From: Nitrospirota bacterium
GTDB lineage: Bacteria > Nitrospirota > Thermodesulfovibrionia > Thermodesulfovibrionales > SM23-35
Direction of reading: 5' to 3'
Assembly (NCBI GenBank): GCA_040754395.1
Contig: JBFMCL010000003.1
Coordinates: 91,464 to 155,463 of the forward strand
Length of the DNA: 64,000 bases
In this document: one piece after another, positions 57,278 through 64,000 of the stretch
How the letters are laid out: each line of letters opens with the position of its first letter
Numbering within the stretch: the stretch's first letter is position 1
Program-made: the position numbers and the translations under genes
The notes under the pieces: model-generated
The model's database searches: none
Seen by the model: only the letters and a program-made list of their open reading frames with translations
What the model was told of the DNA's origin: nothing

Positions 57278-57570
57278 TACTTCCCCTCCTCAACCATAAT
57301 AATCGCTTTATTCCCTTTTTTCCCGGGACACTCAAGGGCACAGATCCCGCATCCCTTGCAGAACTCGTAGTCAAACTCTCCCCTCTTGCCGTCTTTCACC
57401 TTTACTGCCATGTCAGGGCAGTATATCCAGCAGAAGAGACACTGGATGCAGTTTTCTTCTTTCCAGATCGGCTTGAACGACCTCCAGGAGCCTGTCTTGA
57501 ATTTTACTGAACTGCCCGCCTCGGTTATGACTGCACCGGGAGTAACCTCTTTCCAGTTTTTGAGTTTCAT
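57277..57570 (-). CDS. porD: 2-oxoacid:ferredoxin oxidoreductase, delta subunit (PorD, 2x[4Fe-4S])
   Basis: 97 residues with two [4Fe-4S] motifs, CIQCLFCWIYCPD and CKGCGICALECPGKK. PorD carries electrons from the catalytic core to ferredoxin. The length and the ~40-residue N-terminal segment before the clusters are normal. It overlaps porC by 4 bp and is followed by porA without a gap, forming porC-D-A-B. Confidence 0.93.
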   Translation of the reverse strand: MKLKNWKEVTPGAVITEAGSSVKFKTGSWRSFKPIWKEENCIQCLFCWIYCPDMAVKVKDGKRGEFDYEFCKGCGICALECPGKKGNKAIIMVEEGK

Positions 57571-58142
57571 CCTTCCCTGACCTCCTCGTACCCGCGTCTT
57601 GTTGCTTCCAGATTGCCGTCGATAATCTTTTGCGAAAATTTTTTCCCGAAGCTCTTTCTGACATCTTCAAGAAGATGTTCGAGTGTCACAAGATTTGTCA
57701 CCTTACAGATCGCACCAAGCATGGGGGCGTTCGGAAGCGCTCTTCCAATACACTCAATCGCAATTTTCGTGGCGTCTATGGTAAATACCTTTTGTCCCTG
57801 TGTCGCGTTCAGCTTGTTTCGTATTTCCCCCGGTTCCCTGGAAGAATTCACGACAAAAGTTGCAGACTCGGTAGCGCCTTCGGCAACATCTATTGCATCA
57901 ATCAATGTCGCATCAACTACACTTACTATCTCGGGTTTGAGAACCGGGCAATGCATCCTGAGTTCATGTGAACTGATTCTGTTATATGCCCTTAACGGAG
58001 CGCCAGCCCTTTCCGGTCCGTATTCGGGGAATGCCTGGACATGCCTGCCACCGCTCAGGCAGGCATCGGCGAGCACTTTCGCAGCAGTGACAGTTCCCTG
58101 CCCCCCTCTTCCATGCCATCTGATTTCCAACATATCAGCCAT
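57567..58142 (-). CDS. porC: 2-oxoacid:ferredoxin oxidoreductase, gamma subunit (PorC type)
   Basis: 191 residues from the ATG at 58142, preceded by GGAGG at good spacing; a TTG-like start five codons upstream is not needed. IRWHGRGGQGTVTAAKVLA (about 6-24) and FPEYGPERAGAPLRAYNRI are the POR gamma-domain signature. It contributes to CoA binding and the structural core. It is the first gene of the operon; about 285 bp of non-coding sequence separate it from the upstream nuoG-like gene, with an AT-rich stretch near 58240-58260. Confidence 0.93.
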   Translation of the reverse strand: MADMLEIRWHGRGGQGTVTAAKVLADACLSGGRHVQAFPEYGPERAGAPLRAYNRISSHELRMHCPVLKPEIVSVVDATLIDAIDVAEGATESATFVVNSSREPGEIRNKLNATQGQKVFTIDATKIAIECIGRALPNAPMLGAICKVTNLVTLEHLLEDVRKSFGKKFSQKIIDGNLEATRRGYEEVREG

Positions 58143-58427
58143 TATCGTCCTCCACAATTATAGATAAAGTTGTATATTGTAGCATAAATGGCGTCCAGAT
58201 TCGCTGTATTTTCTGTTCGAGAGGGAAATATCACTATTATATATAAAAAAAGCTTTACTTATTCCATGCAGAGTACGCGGGAAGCAAATGTAAACCCGGG
58301 AAACGGTTCACATTGTTAAGGCTTCCGGCAGGCAAATAAATCTGCCTTGTATAAAGAGGGTCGTGACGCAGACAGCAGTGCCTGCTGTCTGCTTAAACAA
58401 TCGGGAACAGGCGGAACGTCAACCCCG

Positions 58428-60449
58428 CTATACTGCAACCGCTGCCAATGCCTCTTTGAGCCATGAAAGCCTCCTCCCTTTCAGGACAGAGGCATTCACC
58501 GCCTCTATGAATTCATGCGGGGAAATGTCGAACCCTTCTTTCCTCACAAATGGACTGAATGCGAGTTTCTGTTTTCCTTTTGACATCTTCTTGATTTCCG
58601 CATCTGTCGGTTTCTTTATCGCAGGTTTTATTATTTTCGAAAGGGCGATGAGGATGTCTCTATGGCTTTTTGTGAGCCCCATAGGCTCTATGACCTGATT
58701 AATGTGCTTTAATCTTCCAAGATAATCAATCATGGTACCCTCGGTCTCGAAGGAAGTTGTCGAGGGAAGCACGATATCAGCCTGTTCCGCAAGGTCGGTA
58801 AAATGCGAGGTCTGCACAACAAGGAAATCTGCAGCCGGTCTGCTGGTGAGGGGCACCTCTCCGACTGCGTACAGGACCTTCATACGGTCATTCACCATCT
58901 CCTTATAGGTTTTTCCTTCTGTTGACAACCCGGCGAGGGCTATACCCCTTGCATTGCTTTCCAGGCCGACGGCGATTACCCTCCCCTTGATCAGGGAGAT
59001 ATTCGCAGCTGCGTCGAAAAGTGAAGGGGAGGTAAACAGGATGGGTCTGTCGGCCTCTGCGATCAACTTTGCTGCCTTCTCCATATCTTCGGTAATTTCC
59101 GCATCCCTGACTGCGGTTTTCAACTGCTTGTCCGCCTTGAGGCCCCTGTCGATGAGCGCCTTTGCGACTCCCTTCAGGATCTGGAGTTCATCCCCTTTCA
59201 GGCTGAGCATCGCTGCTTCTTCGATTCTGGTATCCGAGGAATTCATTACGATAAGTTTGCCCCCTCTGTTCACCCTCTTTCGTATGGAGGCATCGAGCGC
59301 TGGCAATACCCTGTTCCACTGGGACGGATTCAGCCCGACGAGGACAAGGAGGTCAGAATTCGTAATAAGGGCTGACTGTGAGTCCCTGAGGGAATGGACA
59401 TCGGAATAAAGGCTCAACGTTGTATCAAAGTTTTTGGTTTTCACCACATTCTTCGCGAATTTCTTAAGGGCAAGCGCATCTTCATTCATGATCCCCGCGG
59501 TGCTGATAAATCCGGTATTCTTGCCCGCGTCCTTAAGTTTTCCCGCAACGATGCTAAGCGCGTCTTTCCATGTCGTTTCCCGAAGCTCACCCTTCACCCT
59601 TTTCAGGGGGCTGACAAGTTTTGTCCTTTCTTCAATGCAGTCATACCCGAATCTTCCATACGCACAGATATATTTTTTTGCTGAGCCAGGTTTTTCCCCG
59701 GTATTGATCTTCTGGATGCTGCCGTCTTTTACGCTCACGAGGATGTCACATCCGCTCCCGCAAAGAAGACATACAGACTGTATCTTTTTGTATTCCCACT
59801 CGCGCCCTTTCCGCCATCTGTCTGCCTCGGGGAGGGCATTGACAGGGCATGCGTCTATGCAGCTTCCGCAGAAGGTGCACCCGGACTCTCTGAGAGACTT
59901 GTTGTACGCGGTCCCGATCTCGGCGTTGATTCCCCTGCCGATAAAATCAAGGACATTTGTCCCCTGCTCCTTGCACACCCTGACACAGCGTCCGCAGAGG
60001 ATACAGTATTCCGGGTCCCTCCTGATGAAAGGATTGATCTGATCGATCGGGTACCCCATCTTCTTCCGTGTGAATGAAGTCCCCTTCAGTTCGTATTCAT
60101 ATGCATATTCCTGAAGCTTGCAGATTCCTGCTTTTGTGCATGTCATGCAGTCGAGCGGATGGATGGCAAGGATCAGATCAAGGATGAACCTTCTGATATC
60201 CCTTACTTTTTCGGTCTGGGTATGCACCACCATCCCTTCTCTGACCTTGGTGTTGCAGGCGATAACGGGCGACTTCATTCCTTCCACTTCCACGAGGCAT
60301 AATCTGCACGCTCCGAACCCTTTCATACCCTTGAGATAACAGAGATTGGGGATGAAAACATCGGCGAGATGCCCTGCATCGATGAGGTTCATGCCTGCAG
60401 GTGCGTGCACCTCTTTCCCGTCTATCTGAAGCTTCACCAGTTTTTCCAT
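58428..60449 (-). CDS. nuoG: NuoG-like iron-sulfur/molybdopterin-fold subunit
   Basis: 673 residues. N-terminal [2Fe-2S] domain with Cys in NLCYLKG, FGACRLC and ACNTKV; His-Cys cluster HPLDCMTCTKAGICK (about 98-112); two ferredoxin clusters CILCGRCVRVCKEQ and CTFCGSCIDACP; N7-like motif CLLCGSGCDI; then a truncated molybdopterin-oxidoreductase domain (about 215-600) without an obvious active-site Cys or Sec. It is thus NuoG-like rather than a formate dehydrogenase. With nuoE and nuoF but without membrane subunits in the window, it probably belongs to a soluble NAD(H)-linked complex. Confidence 0.88.
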   Translation of the reverse strand: MEKLVKLQIDGKEVHAPAGMNLIDAGHLADVFIPNLCYLKGMKGFGACRLCLVEVEGMKSPVIACNTKVREGMVVHTQTEKVRDIRRFILDLILAIHPLDCMTCTKAGICKLQEYAYEYELKGTSFTRKKMGYPIDQINPFIRRDPEYCILCGRCVRVCKEQGTNVLDFIGRGINAEIGTAYNKSLRESGCTFCGSCIDACPVNALPEADRWRKGREWEYKKIQSVCLLCGSGCDILVSVKDGSIQKINTGEKPGSAKKYICAYGRFGYDCIEERTKLVSPLKRVKGELRETTWKDALSIVAGKLKDAGKNTGFISTAGIMNEDALALKKFAKNVVKTKNFDTTLSLYSDVHSLRDSQSALITNSDLLVLVGLNPSQWNRVLPALDASIRKRVNRGGKLIVMNSSDTRIEEAAMLSLKGDELQILKGVAKALIDRGLKADKQLKTAVRDAEITEDMEKAAKLIAEADRPILFTSPSLFDAAANISLIKGRVIAVGLESNARGIALAGLSTEGKTYKEMVNDRMKVLYAVGEVPLTSRPAADFLVVQTSHFTDLAEQADIVLPSTTSFETEGTMIDYLGRLKHINQVIEPMGLTKSHRDILIALSKIIKPAIKKPTDAEIKKMSKGKQKLAFSPFVRKEGFDISPHEFIEAVNASVLKGRRLSWLKEALAAVAV

Positions 60450-60477
60450 TCTCTCCTCCTGATATACTTAGCTGTAA

Positions 60478-63180
60478 CTATGATTGCTCAATAAATTCTT
60501 CCTGAACCTTCGAGATGAGTTCAATCGCCCCTGTCGGACAGACCTTGATGCATTCCCCGCACAGCACGCATTGCCTCTGCTTGATCTCAAAATAGATAAA
60601 TTTCGAGGGATCAGATTCTGCCGTCTCGCCGTGTATTGCATCAAATTTGCACCTGAGCGCACATTCTCCGCACCTGATGCACAGATCCTGGTTTATCAGA
60701 TATGAGAGAGAACTGATGCATTCTCTTTTCGGACATATGCCGGAAAGATGCATTCTGAATTCCTCTTCCCCGGATGTCAGCTTTTCGAGAAGGAACTTGC
60801 CGGTATCCCTTCCCTTCTTGCAATATGAAGACGAGATCATATTGGAAGCGATTCTTCTGAGCGCGAGGATGTCTGCTTCCCCCGCCTCCTCGAGATGCTG
60901 GCTGATCCTGAGCAGTCGTATTTTTGCTTCTTCAGTCCCCAATGAACAGGGATAGCATCTGCCGCACATCGGCCCTGCGATAAATTCCTCAATAAAGGTA
61001 AGCGACTTCTGCACTGCGCATGTTTTCTCCTCGGCATCTTTTCTGATTTCATCGAGGGTTATCTCCTCAATGGGCTCTTCTCTCTCCTCAGGAATCGGCA
61101 TTTCGACAGCCTCGCCAACCATGCTTTTGAGGATTCTGCCCTCTTTTTCATACTGGATAGCCCCCATTGGGCACTCTTTCAGGCAGTCACCGCATTTTTT
61201 GCAGAGAGTGCTGTCAATCACAAACCCGGTAGACGTTTCCTTAATTGCGCCAACTCTGCATACATTGATGCAGTTCCTGCAGAAATAGCAGAGTTCCCTG
61301 TCTATGTAAATAACCGGCTGTTCCTTTATTTCTATTGCGCCGAGGGGGCATACGGTAAAACACGCCTTGCACCTCTGGCAATCAACCTGGTCGACATAAA
61401 AGAATCCGTCTTCGGATTCCTTGATGGCCTCATAAGGGCATTCATCCACACATCGCTTGCACTGGTAACAGACCTCGGTATTCAACGAGACCTGTCCGAG
61501 CCCCTGGCATACGAAGGCCCTGCAGTATTTCTCCCTCACATGTTCATCATATTCCTCGCGGAAATATCTGATGGTAGTGAGAACGGGGTTTGGCGCGCTT
61601 CTGCCAAGCCCGCACAGGGAACTGCGCTTCACATACCTTCCCAGCGCTTCGAGTCTCTCGATGTCACCCTCCTCACCAAAGCCGGAGGTGATCTTTTCGA
61701 GTATCTGGAGCATCTGATAGGTGCCTACCCTGCATGGATAACATTTGCCGCACGACTCAGCCTGGCAGAACGACAGGAAAAACTTTGCGACATCCACAAT
61801 GCAGTTGTCTTCGTCCATGACGACCATTCCGCCTGAGCCCATAATCGAGCCGACTTTGGCAAGTGAATCAAAATCGATGGGCAGATCAAGATACTGCTCG
61901 GGAATGCATCCTCCCGATGGCCCTCCGGTCTGTACGGCCTTGAATTTCTTGTCTCCTATGATCCCCCCGCCGATGTCAAAGATGATCTCCCGCAGGGTTA
62001 TCCCCATGGGCACTTCCACAAGTCCGGTGTTCTTTACTTTACCGGTAAGTGCGAACACCTTCGTGCCGGGTGAACCTGCGGTTCCTGTCTTCAGGAACCA
62101 CCCTGCGCCTCTTTCGATAATATGAGGGACACAGACATAGGTTTCTATATTATTCAGGTTTGACGGATAGCCCCATGGTCCGCCACCGGGTTCGGACAGC
62201 CTCGGTGGTCTCAGGCGGGGGAACCCCCGCTCGCCTTCTATCGAAGCAACAAGCGCAGTGGCTTCGCCGCAGACAAATGCACCTGCGCCTTCCCTGATCT
62301 GGACAGTAAAGTGAAAACCCTTCCCGAGAATATTGTCCCCCAGTAAGCCCAAGGCTTCAGCCTGCTCAATAGCGATTGAAAGATGCCTGACCGCAAGGGG
62401 GTATTCATGGCGGACGTAGATAATTCCATGTTCTGCGCCGATTGCATACGCACAGAGCATCATCCCTTCGAGAAGGCTGTGGGGGTCTCCCTCCATGATC
62501 GACCTGTCCATAAATGCACCGGGGTCGCCTTCATCTCCGTTTGCAATAACCAGTTTTACCGGATCCGGCGCTTTTTTCGTATGTTCCCATTTGATGCCCG
62601 CGGGAAACCCGGCGCCGCCCCTCCCCCTCAGGTTTGCTCTTTTCACTTCATCGAGCACCTGCTGTGGCGTCATTGAGGACAATGCTTTTTCGAGTGCAGC
62701 ATATCCCCCGACCGCGATATATTGAAAAATATTGGTAGGATCGATTCTTCCATTATTCCTGAGGGCAATCCTGAGCTGTTTCCGGTAAAACGGCACGTCC
62801 TTAATAAAGTATGCAGGCTTTTCTCCGAGAGACCTGCGGAACAGGAGATCCCATACCGGCTTTCCGCCCATGACAGTGCGCATAAGCACATCTCCTGCTC
62901 TTTCCGGTGTCACCCTATGGTAGAAATAGCCCTGGGGCTGCACTGTCATTACAGGCCCCAATTGACAGAGTCCCTGGCATCCGGTGGTGATTACTTCTAC
63001 TTCCTCATTCCCGCTCCGGGCCCCTGCCATGAGATTGTCAGCTAACGTAAGAGAGTGATTGGCTCTGCATGCCGTTCCGCAACACACCCGGATTCTCTTC
63101 TTGTTGGGAGCTAACACACCTTCTCTGGCAAGTCTTTTTCGGAGGGCTTTCAGGTCATCCAGACTGGTTAATTTTTGCAT
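60478..63180 (-). CDS. nuoF: Very large NuoF-like flavo-iron-sulfur subunit with duplicated Fe-S modules
   Basis: 900 residues, about 300 longer than HydB/HndC-type NuoF proteins. Order: thioredoxin-like [2Fe-2S] domain (CCGTAC near 33, GCQGLCQLG near 67); NAD/FMN domain (LRGRGGAGFPAGIKWE near 190, ANGDEGDPGAFMDR); SLBB; NuoF cluster SCGKCYPCRVG near 475; four ferredoxin motifs (CYQCKRCVDEC near 568, CQRCKACFTVC, CYFCRNCINVC, CKKCGDCLKEC); a second NuoF-C-like module CGRCYPCSLGTEEAK near 737; and two more motifs CIRCGECALRC near 832 and CVLCGECIKVC near 868. It is the NADH-oxidising or -forming subunit. Start ATG is 60 bp after nuoE. Confidence 0.9.
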   Translation of the reverse strand: MQKLTSLDDLKALRKRLAREGVLAPNKKRIRVCCGTACRANHSLTLADNLMAGARSGNEEVEVITTGCQGLCQLGPVMTVQPQGYFYHRVTPERAGDVLMRTVMGGKPVWDLLFRRSLGEKPAYFIKDVPFYRKQLRIALRNNGRIDPTNIFQYIAVGGYAALEKALSSMTPQQVLDEVKRANLRGRGGAGFPAGIKWEHTKKAPDPVKLVIANGDEGDPGAFMDRSIMEGDPHSLLEGMMLCAYAIGAEHGIIYVRHEYPLAVRHLSIAIEQAEALGLLGDNILGKGFHFTVQIREGAGAFVCGEATALVASIEGERGFPRLRPPRLSEPGGGPWGYPSNLNNIETYVCVPHIIERGAGWFLKTGTAGSPGTKVFALTGKVKNTGLVEVPMGITLREIIFDIGGGIIGDKKFKAVQTGGPSGGCIPEQYLDLPIDFDSLAKVGSIMGSGGMVVMDEDNCIVDVAKFFLSFCQAESCGKCYPCRVGTYQMLQILEKITSGFGEEGDIERLEALGRYVKRSSLCGLGRSAPNPVLTTIRYFREEYDEHVREKYCRAFVCQGLGQVSLNTEVCYQCKRCVDECPYEAIKESEDGFFYVDQVDCQRCKACFTVCPLGAIEIKEQPVIYIDRELCYFCRNCINVCRVGAIKETSTGFVIDSTLCKKCGDCLKECPMGAIQYEKEGRILKSMVGEAVEMPIPEEREEPIEEITLDEIRKDAEEKTCAVQKSLTFIEEFIAGPMCGRCYPCSLGTEEAKIRLLRISQHLEEAGEADILALRRIASNMISSSYCKKGRDTGKFLLEKLTSGEEEFRMHLSGICPKRECISSLSYLINQDLCIRCGECALRCKFDAIHGETAESDPSKFIYFEIKQRQCVLCGECIKVCPTGAIELISKVQEEFIEQS

Positions 63181-63240
63181 AAGCGAATTAACCTTTCTTT
63201 TTGGTTTCGGACCAATTTCCGTGTGGCTACAAGTCGGTCA

Positions 63241-63726
63241 CTATTCTCGTATTGACTGTATTATTGCCTTTAACTTTCCGCTTCCTGTAATTTCACCCAT
63301 AACATTCTCATTCATGGTAGTAACAGGTGCAAGCCCGCAGCACCCTACGCATCCCACTGTCTCCAGTGTGAGTGCAAGGTCTTCGGTTGTTTCGCCGCTC
63401 TTGATATTGAATTCCTGTTCCAGGGCGTTCAGTACATTTTTTGAACCCCGTACATAACAGGCTGTGCCGAGGCACACTTTCAGGATCTTCTTTCCTCTTG
63501 GCTTGAAATAAAACATGCGGTAAAAGCTTGCCACACTGAAGATTTCAGACATGGAGAGATTCAGTTTTTTGGAAAGTTCCTGTACACTCTCCTCCGGCAG
63601 ATACCCCAGCGCTGCCTGGATCTGTTGCAGCGCCTGAATAAGAATGCCCCGTTTTTTCTCCCGTGCATTCAGGATCTCGCCGATCCTGCCTATCTGCCTG
63701 TTCACATCTATCTCTTCGACTTTCAT
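63241..63726 (-). CDS. nuoE: NuoE-like [2Fe-2S] thioredoxin-fold subunit
   Basis: 161 residues from the ATG at 63726 (GGAGGG, 4-nt spacing); an in-frame codon seven residues earlier overlaps that ribosome site. The four [2Fe-2S] Cys are in VCLGTACYVRG (about 85-90) and TVGCVGCCGLAPV (about 125-132). The preceding helical region (ILIQALQQIQAALGYLPEE) is typical. It starts the nuoE-nuoF-nuoG-like operon. Upstream, 63750-64000 has no recognisable gene. Confidence 0.92.
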   Translation of the reverse strand: MKVEEIDVNRQIGRIGEILNAREKKRGILIQALQQIQAALGYLPEESVQELSKKLNLSMSEIFSVASFYRMFYFKPRGKKILKVCLGTACYVRGSKNVLNALEQEFNIKSGETTEDLALTLETVGCVGCCGLAPVTTMNENVMGEITGSGKLKAIIQSIRE

Positions 63727-64000
63727 AAACCCTCCAGAAAAAAGCAAGGTGTTTAAAAGTGATGCCCGTGAGACAAATAGTCAAGCGCCCGCCGCATGTT
63801 TCCAGTGTGCGGTGAATGAAACATCGCAGAGAACTATACATATTTTATACTTCCGGGCTGCATATTGCAATACCCCTGTTGCCTCATAATAAAATGTTAC
63901 CGAAGGATCGCTGACTCAGCGAGAGATTTTGTAGCATAGAGGAAGATTTTTTTCAGTTTATCTTCCAATGCCTTTCTCAGATGAAATGGGTTCAGGTTTT

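Noticed and set aside
58428..60449. Catalytic formate dehydrogenase subunit
   Set aside because: The molybdopterin domain is shortened and no active-site Cys or in-frame TGA (Sec) is seen; order and partners fit NuoG.

Overview
The window reads as a chromosomal segment of a strictly or facultatively anaerobic, Gram-negative bacterium with mid-range GC. A four-subunit 2-oxoacid:ferredoxin oxidoreductase, an HdrA/MvhDGA-type electron-bifurcation locus, a soluble NuoEFG-like flavo-iron-sulfur complex, an archaeal-type phosphoglycerate mutase, long-form HisG, MglAB and an outer-membrane polysaccharide exporter together suggest Nitrospirota (Thermodesulfovibrio-like) or a Desulfobacterota relative. 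This placement is inferred from gene content only; no rRNA is present.

Layout. 1-5.5 kb (minus strand): an exopolysaccharide operon (beta-barrel/SPOR-like protein, Wza-type export protein, Wzz-tyrosine kinase fusion, then an O-antigen-ligase-like protein cut by the window edge), driven by a promoter that carries a perfect 15-bp inverted repeat. 5.6-8 kb: a small envelope operon (SurA/PpiC-like, HAMP protein, HEXXH protein) and a secreted Cys-containing protein of unknown role. 8.3-16.1 kb: znuACB zinc uptake, hisG, mfd, a TPR lipoprotein and tRNA-Pro. 16.1-20.5 kb: a defence/addiction islet beside the tRNA-Pro, holding a frameshifted KAP P-loop NTPase, a MqsR-MqsA-SecB toxin-antitoxin-chaperone operon with its own promoter and operator, a transposase remnant, a possible small RNA, an unassigned small protein and an orphan AbrB/MazE-type antitoxin. 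20.7-29.8 kb: ACT protein, a three-domain M1-M28-PDZ peptidase with a TolB-like lipoprotein, alanine dehydrogenase, pncC, ligA and a 26-residue membrane peptide. 29.9-30.1 kb: a strong promoter followed by a ~166-nt structured RNA with a terminator, not assigned to any family. 30.2-42 kb: a truncated gene start, a NodIJ-type ABC exporter, a patatin lipoprotein, a zinc-ribbon gene with an in-frame TGA, DUF3786 plus B12-type radical SAM, SpoIIM-like, FmdB-like, a GspE-N-like protein, yggS-proC-yggT-divIVA-hisS and a Crp/Fnr regulator.

42.3-52.5 kb (minus strand): one long probable operon hdrA-mvhD-mvhG-mvhA-tusA-chemoreceptor-apgM-TatD/radical SAM. mvhD has no normal start codon and appears to use AUA, overlapping the hdrA stop. 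After tRNA-Ala and a histidine kinase, 54-63.7 kb (minus strand) carries nuoE-nuoF-nuoG-like, porC-porD-porA-porB and mglB-mglA.

How it works together (inference). Por reduces ferredoxin during pyruvate oxidation or uses it for pyruvate synthesis; the NuoEFG-like complex would link NAD(H) to low-potential carriers; MvhDGA with HdrA would couple H2 to ferredoxin and a further acceptor. HdrB/HdrC are not in the window, so HdrA must meet its disulfide-reducing partner, or another one, elsewhere. The most second-look-worthy items are the unassigned structured RNA at 29.96-30.13 kb, the chaperone-addicted MqsRA module with its broken KAP neighbour, the AUA start of mvhD and the 900-residue NuoF-like protein.
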